NCBI GenBank assembly: GCA_910577995.1
Contig: CAJTND010000006.1
Location: 1 to 55,926 of the forward strand
Source: an uncultured Christensenella sp.
GTDB taxonomy: Bacteria; Bacillota; Clostridia; Christensenellales; Pumilibacteraceae
DNA length: 55,926 nt
Direction: 5' to 3'
Position numbers and translations under genes: made by a program
In this document: positions 1 through 7,302 of the stretch, piece by piece
How positions within the stretch are numbered: position 1 is the first letter of the stretch
How the letters are laid out: every line of letters begins with the position of its first letter
Notes under the pieces: generated by a model
Told to the model about the DNA's origin: nothing
Database searches by the model: none
Seen by the model: only the letters and a program-made list of their open reading frames with translations

Positions 1-595
1 CGCCGTTATAACCGCCGCCGCCATAACCAAAACCGCGGGCAGCACATCGATAAGCACTACCTTTTTCACCCGCACCGCCGACTACAACATATATAGTAGT
101 TTTTGTAGTTAACGTAAGCGTAGCAGAACTATAACCGCCATATCCTCCAGCACCGTTAGCGTCAACGCCGCTGCGTCCGCCGCCTTGAGCGCCCCAAACC
201 TCTAATTTATAAGTTCCTTGAGGCAATGTTACCGTATAAATTCCGTTGTTCCACGGATAAAACCCATTGTTGTTCCGAGCACCGCTGGGTCCGGAACTCG
301 CTCCTTGCGCTATAAACGCAAAATTGACTATATCACCTTTTTTTACAGATCCGTTATATATATTTGTCGCAAGATCTACCGTCCTGCCCCATTTGGTCTT
401 GGCGTCGAATGTAGTTACTGCGGACGTCTCTACGCCGCCGTTGTCCACTTCGTCCGAGGGGGAACGCTTCGACGGGTTAAGACACAGGATACCCGTCACG
501 ACGAACGCCGCCGCGACTATTATGCTTATTCCCAACAGCATCAGCTTGCGTAGTTTGCTCGCTCCTGCCGTATTTACGTTGTGTTTTTTCTTCAT
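1..595 (-). CDS. Glycine-rich surface-anchored protein, N-terminal part (cut by window edge)
   Basis: The frame is open from an ATG at 593-595 to the left edge, giving 198 visible residues; the C-terminus lies outside. An AGGAG site precedes the start by about 7 nt. The protein starts with a Lys-rich cytoplasmic tail, then a hydrophobic segment at about residues 18-40 that can act as signal anchor. After a polar linker comes a beta-rich region with the pattern of the glycine-rich protein domain of Bacillota surface proteins: VWGAQGG around residue 130, GGYGGYSSA, then IYVVVGGAGEKG and a Gly/Tyr-rich stretch. Inference: an extracytoplasmic protein held by its N-terminal helix. The domain's function is unknown, and no partner gene is visible because the gene is cut. 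Confidence 0.8.
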   Translation of the reverse strand, partial: MKKKHNVNTAGASKLRKLMLLGISIIVAAAFVVTGILCLNPSKRSPSDEVDNGGVETSAVTTFDAKTKWGRTVDLATNIYNGSVKKGDIVNFAFIAQGASSGPSGARNNNGFYPWNNGIYTVTLPQGTYKLEVWGAQGGGRSGVDANGAGGYGGYSSATLTLTTKTTIYVVVGGAGEKGSAYRCAARGFGYGGGGYNG

Positions 596-740
596 ACCCG
601 ACTCCTCTTGCCTCTCGGATTCGTTAACAATTTGTTCATATTTGTATGCATATACATCATAATGTTAACACTTTGTTCATATTTTGTCAAGAGTTTAACG
701 CAAATTTATATCGAATAAAACCAAATATTAGGGCGTGCCG

Positions 741-779
741 AAAACAAAAGCGCCGCATAAACTAAGTTTATGCGGCGCT
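741..779 (-). terminator. Intrinsic terminator of fprA
   Basis: A perfect 14-bp stem (749-762 with 766-779) with a 3-nt loop is followed on the minus strand by a T-rich stretch (TTTTGTTTT). It lies just beyond the fprA stop codon. Confidence 0.85.
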
Positions 780-843
780 CGGCGTGTTGTTGAAAGCCTG
801 TGCGTCTTTAATATCCTACGCGGACGTATCGTTATTTTTTACG

Positions 844-2019
844 TTATGCAAGCGCGGTCACGAGCGCGTCCAGAGCGGCGTCTGTCTCGGCGTCGGCGGC
901 GGCGCGTATCTTTATGGGCTCGGCTACGTATTCTATGCCCTTGCATTTTTCCAGCATGGTCTGCATCGCCTTTGCCGCGACGGGCGCCCACGTTCCGTTT
1001 TCTATGAGCGCGACCTTGCGGTTTTGGTAATTGCGCTCGACCAGCCAAGCTATGAACTCACGCATCGCGGGGAATACCTCGCCGTTGTAGGTCGTCGTTG
1101 CGAGCACGAGCTTGCCGTACTTAAAGGCACGCGCTACGCACTCGGCGCGATCGGCGCGCGCGAGGTCGAATATCTCGCAATGCGTGCCCGCGGCGTCGAG
1201 CTTGTTTTTGAGCGCGGCCGCCGCTTTTTTCGTATGACCGTAGACCGAGGTATACGCTATCATCACCCCGTCGGATTCGGGCGTATAGCTCGACCATTTA
1301 TCGTAAAGTCCGAGGTAATGCCCGAGGTCGTCCGAGAGCACGGGGCCGTGCAACGGACGGATCGTCTTTATCTCGAGCCCGGCGAGCTTTTTGAACAGGG
1401 CTTGGACCTGCGCGCCGTACTTGCCGACTATACCTATATAATAGCGCCGCGCCTCGTCGTCCCACGGCTCGTCGCAGTCGAGCGCGCCGAACTTGCCGAA
1501 TCCGTCCGCCGAGTACAGCGTGCCGTCGGCTGTGTCGAACTCGACCATGACTTCGGGCCAGTGCACCATGGGCGCGAAGATGAATTTAAGTTCGCCGTCG
1601 CCGAGGTCGAGCGTGTCGCCGTCCTTGACCGCGATAAACCGTTCGGGCGTCTTCTCGGCGTCGAGCTCGGGGAAATACTCCGCGAGCATGACGAACGTCT
1701 TGCTGTTGCCGACTATCTTGACGTCGGGGAATATACGCATGAACTCGGCGATGGAACCGGAGTGATCGGGCTCCATGTGCGACACGACAAGATAATCGGG
1801 TCGGCTGTCGGCGGCGAATACCGCCTTCTTTATATTGGCGAGCCACTCCGCCGAGAACCTGTGATCGACGGTATCCATGACCGCTGTCTTGCCGCCGAAA
1901 ATGATATACGAGTTATACGAAACGCCGTTGGGCACGACGTACATTCCCTCGAACAAATCTACCGCCCTGTCGTTGACGCCGACATAAACTACCCTGTTGT
2001 TCTTCTTGACTTTTTCCAT
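844..2019 (-). CDS. fprA: FprA family A-type flavodiiron protein (oxygen/NO reductase)
   Basis: 391 residues, normal for a two-domain flavodiiron protein. The N-terminal metallo-beta-lactamase-like half carries the diiron ligands: H81-x-E83-x-D85 in SHMEPDH, H153 in VHWPE, D172 in YSADG and a later His in LHGPV. The C-terminal half is a flavodoxin-like FMN domain opening with IAYTSVYGHT. In this family, electrons from rubredoxin or a fused partner reduce O2 to water or NO to N2O in the cytoplasm; no fused rubredoxin is present here. GGGAGAG precedes the ATG. A consensus promoter lies at 2074-2102 and a hairpin (2043-2058) sits in the 5' UTR. The gene is monocistronic, ending in a strong terminator. 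It indicates an anaerobe that must detoxify oxygen. Confidence 0.95.
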   Translation of the reverse strand: MEKVKKNNRVVYVGVNDRAVDLFEGMYVVPNGVSYNSYIIFGGKTAVMDTVDHRFSAEWLANIKKAVFAADSRPDYLVVSHMEPDHSGSIAEFMRIFPDVKIVGNSKTFVMLAEYFPELDAEKTPERFIAVKDGDTLDLGDGELKFIFAPMVHWPEVMVEFDTADGTLYSADGFGKFGALDCDEPWDDEARRYYIGIVGKYGAQVQALFKKLAGLEIKTIRPLHGPVLSDDLGHYLGLYDKWSSYTPESDGVMIAYTSVYGHTKKAAAALKNKLDAAGTHCEIFDLARADRAECVARAFKYGKLVLATTTYNGEVFPAMREFIAWLVERNYQNRKVALIENGTWAPVAAKAMQTMLEKCKGIEYVAEPIKIRAAADAETDAALDALVTALA

Positions 2020-2073
2020 GGTTTCTCTCCCGTTTTACAAACTCCGCCCTGCGGCGGAAAGATTTTCGCGAGC

Positions 2074-2102
2074 ATTATATCATGCGTTCGGGGTTATGTC
2101 AA
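2074..2102 (-). promoter_or_regulatory. Consensus sigma-A promoter of fprA
   Basis: On the minus strand TTGACA (2097-2102) and TATAAT (2074-2079) are separated by 17 nt. The -35 box overlaps the end of the upstream sigma factor gene. Confidence 0.85.
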
Positions 2103-2665
2103 TTATCCAAAGCGTGTCTGTAATAATTCTCGAAGAAATATTTTATATGCTGTTCGGCGCGCGTCTTTCTGTAAGATATAGCAGACTTGGACAGATTGAG
2201 TTTTTCGCCGATCTCGCGTATCGACATATCCTCGTAATAATACATCAATATAATATCTCTGTCGATCTCATCGGCGCTCTCGAGCGCAAGCATTATCCCG
2301 ACGCGCAAAACTCCGTTATCGTTAGTGCTCGGCTCGACGATATCATCGATACAGACCTCATGGTCGCGATATTTCTTGACCGCGAGATTGACAGTATAGA
2401 TCGTTTTTACGAGAATGGTATACATCCAGCCGTAACCGTTTGACACGCCGTCGTATGAATCGATGTACAGTATCGCTTTTCTGTACATCATCGACAAAAC
2501 GTCGTCCAGGTATGACAGATCCGCCAACTTGAACCGCGCGACGCGGTCGAAATGGTTGAGCGTCATATTCAAAAGATTCTCTATGAGTTTCTCGCGCTTG
2601 CTTCTTATCTTGCTGTACTTGATCGCAGTCAAGGTAGCGCTTACGCTTTCACTATATTTATCCAT
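2099..2665 (-). CDS. Sigma-70 family (ECF-like) RNA polymerase sigma factor
   Basis: 188 residues. The N-terminal half resembles sigma region 2 (helical, YLDDVLSMMYRKA and GWMYTILVKTIY). The C-terminal half has a region 4 helix-turn-helix: IILMYYYEDMSIREIGEKLN followed by SKSAISYRKTRAEQHIKYFF. The size and two-domain plan fit small alternative sigma factors; no anti-sigma gene is adjacent. It has its own perfect promoter (2707-2735), so it is not simply co-transcribed with fprA. The target regulon cannot be read from this window. Confidence 0.8.
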   Translation of the reverse strand: MDKYSESVSATLTAIKYSKIRSKREKLIENLLNMTLNHFDRVARFKLADLSYLDDVLSMMYRKAILYIDSYDGVSNGYGWMYTILVKTIYTVNLAVKKYRDHEVCIDDIVEPSTNDNGVLRVGIMLALESADEIDRDIILMYYYEDMSIREIGEKLNLSKSAISYRKTRAEQHIKYFFENYYRHALDN

Positions 2666-2706
2666 CGAACTACCTCTCCGTCTCCGTCAAGCATTTATTT
2701 TTGTTT

Positions 2707-2735
2707 ATTATACCATACATCGCAACACCTGTCAA
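2707..2735 (-). promoter_or_regulatory. Consensus promoter of the sigma factor gene
   Basis: TTGACA (2730-2735), a 17-nt spacer and TATAAT (2707-2712) on the minus strand, about 40 nt before the start codon. Confidence 0.85.
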
Positions 2736-2792
2736 ACGCTTAAACGATAATATTTGACGAATATCGAGCAAATACGCGCACTTTACGCATAG

Positions 2793-2819
2793 AAAAACCG
2801 CCGCAACGTGCGCGGCGGT
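2793..2819 (-). terminator. Terminator after the transporter/dehydrogenase operon
   Basis: The 8-bp stem ACCGCCGC/GCGGCGGT (2797-2804 with 2812-2819) is followed by five T residues on the minus strand, 28 nt past the dehydrogenase stop. Confidence 0.8.
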
Positions 2820-2846
2820 CTAAAAATGCACTCTTAAAAAAGATGA

Positions 2847-3494
2847 TCACCAAACAAAATCGGACTTTGCCGCTTCGCCGTTATCGACGAGCACGTCCTG
2901 AGCGGTCATCGACTTGTTGACGACGGTCAAAAAATACGCCCATTCCGCTATCTCCTCCGCCGTCGCCCACTTGGGAATGAGCGTTTGCGCCATTATCCGC
3001 TTCCACAGCGCCGGGTCGTTTATGACCCTGTCGTTAAGCTCGGTATACACGCCGCCCGGCGAAAGGCTGTTAGCCGTCGCGCCGTATTCGGCGATGCGCA
3101 GCGCGACGTTTTTCATATACGCGACGACGCCGCCCTTGCTCGCGGCGTATTCCGGGAACTCCGAGCCCGTCGACGCGCTCGCCGACGCAATGAACAGCAC
3201 GCTCTTGACAGAGCCTTGAAACGCGTATTTCTCCGTAACGCGTATCGTGCCTTTGAGGTTGATATCTATATCGCGCCCGCTGTCCTGAACGCCGGCATTG
3301 TTTACGAGTATCTCCGTTCCGTCAATATCGGGCAGTTCGCCCGAATAAACGTCGCTAACATGATGCGTATACCCGCGCGCCGCGAACGGCGCATCGAGCT
3401 TATCTATGCCGATAACATCCGCGCCGACGGCGAGAAATTTCTCGGCTATCGCCCTGCCGATGCCTCTGCTCGTCCCCGTGATAACTACTTTCAT
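2847..3494 (-). CDS. Short-chain dehydrogenase/reductase (SDR)
   Basis: 215 residues with the classical SDR signature: TGTSRGIG nucleotide-binding loop at the N-terminus, NNAG near residue 86, a Ser in FIASASAST, and the catalytic YAASK. NAD(P)-dependent oxidoreductase of unknown substrate; the short length (no C-terminal extension) fits simple SDRs. Its ATG overlaps the stop of the upstream queuosine-precursor transporter (ATGA), so the two are translationally coupled and both fall under the preQ1 riboswitch. That link is suggestive of a role near 7-deazaguanine metabolism, but no SDR step of the standard queuosine pathway is known to me. A terminator follows. Confidence 0.85.
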   Translation of the reverse strand: MKVVITGTSRGIGRAIAEKFLAVGADVIGIDKLDAPFAARGYTHHVSDVYSGELPDIDGTEILVNNAGVQDSGRDIDINLKGTIRVTEKYAFQGSVKSVLFIASASASTGSEFPEYAASKGGVVAYMKNVALRIAEYGATANSLSPGGVYTELNDRVINDPALWKRIMAQTLIPKWATAEEIAEWAYFLTVVNKSMTAQDVLVDNGEAAKSDFVW

Positions 3495-4264
3495 TCCGAA
3501 ACCTCCTCTTGCCCCGCGGACTTCTCATTCGACGCGCCGACTAACGCGAAATACTCCGCGCCGACGCCGGAGTTCCTCCACCGTTTGCAGGTCCTGTAAC
3601 CGAAAAACGAGAACACGACCTCGAACAGCAGTTCCGCGACCATGCCCGTCAGCGCGCACGTGACGCACTGCAACGCCGACCAGCCGAAAAACAAATGACT
3701 TACAGCAAAAGCAAAAACAAGATTGTCGACGAACTGCCCGACCGCGGTCGATACGTAGGACCGCAAAACAAATGCGGCGGGTCCGTCGGGATTTTTGAAC
3801 GCTTTTCCCAGTCCGTAATTAATAAAGTTATTGACGACCGATGAAGTAATAAACGCGAGCATACTGCCGAGTATCACATACCATGCGCCGCCGAAAGTTT
3901 TGTCGAGCGCGGTATTGATGATATCTCCGCCATCAACGAACGATTCGCCCCACATTCCCGGTATAATACTGCCGATGAACATGAACAAACAGAACAAAAG
4001 CTCGATAAACATGGCGAGCACGGACAGCTCTGTCGCGGCTTTCGGTCCGAAGTGTTTTGTCAAAACGTCCATCGTCAAAAAAGCGAACCACGAAAGAATG
4101 ATACCGCAATCGATAGCAAGCCAATCCACACCGAGCGCGACGCTCTTGTTAGCCAAAAGATTCATGGCGAACACGCTCATAACAAAAAACACCGTCGTCA
4201 GCGTCGGCACGCTTTTTACCAAGCAGACGAATTCTCGCCATTCTTTTTTTAACCTTTGTTTCAT
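3491..4264 (-). CDS. yhhQ: Queuosine precursor transporter (YhhQ/VUT family, COG1738)
   Basis: 257 residues, strongly hydrophobic with about six membrane segments. Family-type features are TVFFVMSVFAMNLLANK near the N-terminus, ITSSVVNNFINYG in the middle, and STAVGQFVDNLVFAFAV, with the polar residues typical of this family. In E. coli the homologue imports the queuosine precursors preQ0/preQ1. The function is supported independently by a preQ1-I-type aptamer in its leader (4355-4396). GGAAGGAG lies upstream of the ATG with a slightly long spacing. The gene overlaps the downstream SDR gene by 4 nt. The C-terminal tail is hydrophilic and Glu-rich. Confidence 0.9.
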   Translation of the reverse strand: MKQRLKKEWREFVCLVKSVPTLTTVFFVMSVFAMNLLANKSVALGVDWLAIDCGIILSWFAFLTMDVLTKHFGPKAATELSVLAMFIELLFCLFMFIGSIIPGMWGESFVDGGDIINTALDKTFGGAWYVILGSMLAFITSSVVNNFINYGLGKAFKNPDGPAAFVLRSYVSTAVGQFVDNLVFAFAVSHLFFGWSALQCVTCALTGMVAELLFEVVFSFFGYRTCKRWRNSGVGAEYFALVGASNEKSAGQEEVSE

Positions 4265-4327
4265 AACGACACGTACTCCTTCCGACCTTTGACAGTCACA
4301 AAAAAGACCCGTGCCGAGATCGCACGC

Positions 4328-4347
4328 AAAAAGGCGCAGAAGCGCCC
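4328..4347 (-). terminator. Riboswitch expression-platform terminator
   Basis: GGCGC/GCGCC stem (4333-4337 with 4342-4346) with a 4-nt loop, followed on the minus strand by five T residues. It lies 8 nt downstream of the preQ1 aptamer and before the ribosome binding site, as expected for transcriptional attenuation. Confidence 0.75.
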
Positions 4348-4354
4348 GTCTTTT

Positions 4355-4396
4355 CCGTAGTTTTGTTTATAGACAGGATGGTCGCGAACTGTCTTA
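4355..4396 (-). promoter_or_regulatory. preQ1-I riboswitch aptamer
   Basis: On the minus strand a stem AGACAG/CTGTCT (4389-4394 with 4371-4376) closes the loop TTCGCGACCATC. It is followed by the A-rich tail ATAAACAAAACTACGG. This matches the preQ1-I architecture of a small hairpin whose A-rich 3' tail docks into the stem and pairs with the loop. It lies between a consensus promoter and a terminator, in front of a queuosine-precursor transporter. Recognition is by pattern; no covariance search was run. Confidence 0.8.
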
Positions 4397-4423
4397 CCGC
4401 AGTATGATAACTACGATATATAT

Positions 4424-4452
4424 ATTATATACCGCCGCCCGATGCCTGTCAA
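4424..4452 (-). promoter_or_regulatory. Consensus promoter of the yhhQ-SDR operon
   Basis: TTGACA (4447-4452), 17-nt spacer, TATAAT (4424-4429) on the minus strand. The transcript would start about 20 nt before the preQ1 aptamer. Confidence 0.9.
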
Positions 4453-4470
4453 GCATATTGACGCGCCATA

Positions 4471-4548
4471 CCGACGCTTCCGCAAAATCGGGAAGCGTCG
4501 GAACAGCGAGCAAGTTATAGGATTTACCGTGCCGACCGCGCGGCACGG
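4471..4548 (-). terminator. Paired hairpins at the 3' end of the DUF11/Cys-rich operon
   Basis: Two perfect inverted repeats follow the Cys-rich gene: CCGTGCCG/CGGCACGG (4527-4534 with 4541-4548) and an 11-bp stem (4471-4481 with 4491-4501). Neither has a clear T tract, so they may be factor-dependent or stabilising 3' structures. Confidence 0.4.
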
Positions 4549-4572
4549 ATAAAGCATTCAGTCGTAGTCGTA

Positions 4573-4800
4573 TCAACGACCGCAACAGCCGGCGCGGCAG
4601 CCGCGACGCTCGCAGCAGCGACGGCAGCAGTCGCAACAGGTACAACAGCGATCGCAAACGCACACGAGCTCACAGCATTCTCTACCCGTGCCGCCGTCGT
4701 AAGGCGAACGGATATAAGTCGTCACCGTGTTGCTATAAGTCGTTTTGTATGCGCCGCCGGCCTCGTCGGTAATATTAGCGGTATTCGTTACAGTTTTCAT
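4573..4800 (-). CDS. Small protein with DUF11-like start and Cys-rich tail
   Basis: 75 residues. The first 35 or so (TNTANITDEAGG, then TTYSNTVTTYI) copy the opening strand pattern of the two DUF11 proteins encoded just upstream. The last 35 residues are extremely rich in Cys and Arg, with repeated CC pairs (about 14 Cys). No signal peptide is visible. It starts 1 nt after the stop of the preceding DUF11 gene, so it is translationally coupled. Inference: a disulfide- or metal-crosslinked structural partner of the DUF11 proteins, as seen in spore coat/exosporium proteins of Clostridia; the actual location is unproven. Confidence 0.7.
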   Translation of the reverse strand: MKTVTNTANITDEAGGAYKTTYSNTVTTYIRSPYDGGTGRECCELVCVCDRCCTCCDCCRRCCERRGCRAGCCGR

Positions 4801-4801
4801 A

Positions 4802-5575
4802 TCAGTCCACCGTTACATCGAATTCTACGGTCACAGCCTCGCCCGCCGCCAAGCCGCGGAGAACAAAGCCGGTTTCGGGGTCATAGACGGAATAGCCGAT
4901 GCCGTTCAGCTTGACGCTGTTCGCAACGAACGTCGTGCCGACGGGGATCGGATCTCGGAACACAAGACCGCTTTTCGCCATGCCGCCGTTGTTGGTCACG
5001 ACAGCCGTATAGTGCAGACTTTCGCCTCTGACGGCGTACGCCCTGTCCACGCTTTTTACTATGCTTATATTGTCGGCGACGACGTTCACCGAAACGGTAT
5101 TAGTGTTTTCGGAATAGCGAACGCCGCCTCTGACGGGATCGGCGACCGAGTAATCGATCGTTGCGCTATGAGTCAAGGGCGAGAGCGTTATCGGTCCGAC
5201 CGCCCTCAACTCGTACTCGATGACCGCTTTCCCGCCCGCCGCAAGATCGGGCAAAGCGAACCCGTTAAAAGGGTCGAAAGACGGTTGCGCAACGCCGTTT
5301 ATCTTGACGCTGCCGACAACGAAGCTCGCGCCGTCCACGCTCGGCACGGAAAGCCTGATATCGGTCAGCGCGGCTGCCGAAGTATTGGTCACAACGACGG
5401 TATTTCGGAATGCTTCGCCCTCGAAAACGGCGGTCTTGTCGCAGGAAAGCGATCTCGTAACGGAATAGGACAGGATCTCCGTGCCGACGGCGTTGCTTTC
5501 CGCGGTTTTTACGGCGCTTTCCCCGCTCGGCATCACCGCGCTGTACGTTATACTGAGCTTATTGGTTATGACCAT
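4802..5575 (-). CDS. DUF11 repeat protein (second tandem paralogue)
   Basis: 257 residues, the same length as its upstream neighbour. Two DUF11-type beta-sandwich repeats can be seen: repeat 1 from about residue 35 (SVTRSLSCDKTAVFEGE, then NTVVVTNTSAAALTDIRLS) and repeat 2 from about 155 (ISIVKSVDRAYAVRGES, YTAVVTNNGG, DPIPVGTTFVANSV). There is no signal peptide, membrane segment or sorting motif, which is unusual because most DUF11 domains are on secreted proteins. The gene sits in a three-gene cluster ending with the Cys-rich protein. Confidence 0.8.
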   Translation of the reverse strand: MVITNKLSITYSAVMPSGESAVKTAESNAVGTEILSYSVTRSLSCDKTAVFEGEAFRNTVVVTNTSAAALTDIRLSVPSVDGASFVVGSVKINGVAQPSFDPFNGFALPDLAAGGKAVIEYELRAVGPITLSPLTHSATIDYSVADPVRGGVRYSENTNTVSVNVVADNISIVKSVDRAYAVRGESLHYTAVVTNNGGMAKSGLVFRDPIPVGTTFVANSVKLNGIGYSVYDPETGFVLRGLAAGEAVTVEFDVTVD

Positions 5576-5589
5576 AACTCACCTCGCGG

Positions 5590-6363
5590 TCAATCGACAG
5601 TGACCTTAAAGCTCGTCGTCGCACTCTGTGCGGGCGCAAGATCCGCTACGCTGTAACCGACGTCGGGTCGGTATGCGGCGACGTTGTTGCCGTTGATAAA
5701 TACCGAATTCTCGACAAACGTCGTGCCCTGCGGTATGCTGTCGGTAAAATACACGTCTTTTATATCGATATTGCCCTCGTTGGTCATCGTTATCGTATAG
5801 GTCAGTGTATCGCCCTTGACGGCAAAAGCCTTATCCACGCGCTTGACCACGGCGAGCTTTTCGGAAACGACGGTAACGGAGATAGGCTCGAGGTCCTCTC
5901 TGTAATTCACCGCGCCTCTTTCGGGATCGTTGACAGTATACTTATACTGCGATCTGTCGACGGCGGGCGAAACCGTCATCGGGCTGTCTATCTTCATATC
6001 GTATTCGATAGTTATAGTTTCGCCCGGACCCAAGTCGGGCAGGAAAAACCCGTCATACATGTTGCGCGTCGGCTGCTCGACGCCGTTCACCTTGACAGAG
6101 CCCTCGACATGGGTCGCGCCGCTCGGCGTATAATTGCTGATAAAGGTATACGTTAGCTTAGTAGAGGAATTGTTGGTGACGGTCACCGTGTTATGGACCA
6201 TCTCGCCTTCCTTTGCGATAGTCTTGTCGGAAACTGCCGTTTTCGTTATGGAATACGACAGCACTTCCGTATTGACGGTATTGCTCGCGAGACTGCCGGG
6301 AGTTCCCGCCTTGCCGGGCACGACGGCGTTATAAGTTACGTTCGATTGATTAGGTATCAACAT
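5590..6363 (-). CDS. DUF11 repeat protein (first tandem paralogue)
   Basis: An in-frame GTG lies two codons upstream at 6369. The ATG at 6363 is preferred because AGGAGAG (6371-6377) is then 7 nt away and the product becomes 257 residues, exactly like the downstream paralogue. Two DUF11 repeats are evident: ITKTAVSDKTIAKEGE with TVTVTNNSS, then LAVVKRVDKAFAVKGD with TITMTNEGN and DSIPQGTTFVENSVFING. It lacks a signal peptide. Its leader contains a terminator-like hairpin (6380-6428), and upstream of that is a candidate sporulation-type promoter (6444-6470). A tandem duplication is the simplest origin of the pair. Confidence 0.8.
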   Translation of the reverse strand: MLIPNQSNVTYNAVVPGKAGTPGSLASNTVNTEVLSYSITKTAVSDKTIAKEGEMVHNTVTVTNNSSTKLTYTFISNYTPSGATHVEGSVKVNGVEQPTRNMYDGFFLPDLGPGETITIEYDMKIDSPMTVSPAVDRSQYKYTVNDPERGAVNYREDLEPISVTVVSEKLAVVKRVDKAFAVKGDTLTYTITMTNEGNIDIKDVYFTDSIPQGTTFVENSVFINGNNVAAYRPDVGYSVADLAPAQSATTSFKVTVD

Positions 6364-6379
6364 GTCCACACTCTCCTAT

Positions 6380-6428
6380 AAAAAAATACTACATACCGCC
6401 CCCGTGACGAGAGCAAAGTATGTAGTAT
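6380..6428 (-). terminator. Terminator-like hairpin in front of the DUF11 operon
   Basis: An 11-bp perfect stem (6386-6396 with 6418-6428) with a 21-nt loop is followed on the minus strand by seven T residues, then within a few nt by the AGGAGAG of the DUF11 gene. It could end the hydrolase transcript or attenuate the DUF11 transcript. Confidence 0.75.
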
Positions 6429-6443
6429 CCGACAAGCTTAATG

Positions 6444-6470
6444 CAGTATATGTAACGGCGTTACCGATGT
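6444..6470 (-). promoter_or_regulatory. Candidate sigma-K/sigma-E-like promoter of the DUF11 operon
   Basis: On the minus strand AC (6469-6470), 16 nt, then CATATACTG (6444-6452). The same layout, AC-N16-CATACACTG, occurs before the unlinked Cys-rich gene at 27294. It resembles the Bacillus sigma-K consensus (AC, 16-17 nt, CATAnnnTA) except for the last base. Short motif, so tentative. Confidence 0.35.
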
Positions 6471-6509
6471 TTACAACGCATGATCCCTACGCGCGAAAAA
6501 CCGCGGAGC

Positions 6510-7298
6510 TCAGCTATCGCATTTTTGCAAGAAACTTTCCAACGCGGCATTAAAGTCCTGCGGCACGTCCATATTGACGCAATGCCCCGCGCCGCCGAAG
6601 ACTATCTTTTCGCAGCCCTCACGCTCCGCCCATTCGTTGACTATCTCGATTTCCGCAGGGATATCGTGTTCGCCGCAGCCTATGAGCAAAGCGTACCGCC
6701 GCTGCTTTTGCGGATATGTATTTACGAGCTTTTGCAGTCCGGCAAGATACCTGAACGAGCTTTTTTTGAACTTAACGTTCATATCGTAAAAAGCCTCCTG
6801 CGCCTCGCTCGTATAGGCGGATATCTTCTTGTTGGCTTTGGCGAACCACTTGACGGATATAATCGCCTTCATCATCATCTTCATCTGCCCCTTGGAATTC
6901 GCCCTTTGCTTTTTTTCGTCGAAATTATTGACGTCATATCCGCCGAAGCATGAAAGCGACAGAACTTTATCCTCGTACTTGTTGGCAAAGTCCTGGATAA
7001 AGACCGAGCCGAGCGACACGCCGACGAAATGCGCGGCGGAGATCCCGTGCTTTTGAAAAATTCGGTCTATCCAGTACGACATCTTTTCCACGGTATCGCC
7101 TTTACGCGCGCGCAAGGAATTGCCGTGCCCGAGAATATCGACGGCAAGCAGGTTATACTTGCCCGAAAAATACTCGAATTGCTTTTCAAACATCCTGCGG
7201 TCCACAAAAGCCGCGTGTATAAAAACGATCCAATCCTTGTTTGCCGCGTCGTCTATATAATAGGCTATCGGCGAATCCTCGAGATACAGTTCCTGCAT
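6510..7298 (-). CDS. Alpha/beta hydrolase
   Basis: 262 residues with the alpha/beta hydrolase plan: oxyanion region FIHAAFVDRR near residue 27, DILGHGNS near 55, nucleophile elbow GVSLGS (Ser near residue 95), acid in GCGEHD and catalytic His in GAGHCVNMD near the C-terminus. Similar to small esterases or MhpC-like hydrolases; the substrate is unknown. The gene lies 4 nt after the stop of the PadR regulator, so the pair forms an operon and the hydrolase is probably under PadR autocontrol. Confidence 0.88.
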   Translation of the reverse strand: MQELYLEDSPIAYYIDDAANKDWIVFIHAAFVDRRMFEKQFEYFSGKYNLLAVDILGHGNSLRARKGDTVEKMSYWIDRIFQKHGISAAHFVGVSLGSVFIQDFANKYEDKVLSLSCFGGYDVNNFDEKKQRANSKGQMKMMMKAIISVKWFAKANKKISAYTSEAQEAFYDMNVKFKKSSFRYLAGLQKLVNTYPQKQRRYALLIGCGEHDIPAEIEIVNEWAEREGCEKIVFGGAGHCVNMDVPQDFNAALESFLQKCDS

Positions 7299-7302
7299 TG
7301 TT

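Noticed and set aside
784..2181. 465-residue plus-strand frame over fprA
   Set aside because: Antisense to a well-conserved flavodiiron gene and crosses its promoter; composition is typical of a shadow frame.
4471..4501. Hairpin upstream of the yhhQ promoter as a second riboswitch
   Set aside because: It lies upstream of the -35 box, so it is not in the yhhQ transcript; better explained as the 3' end of the DUF11 operon.
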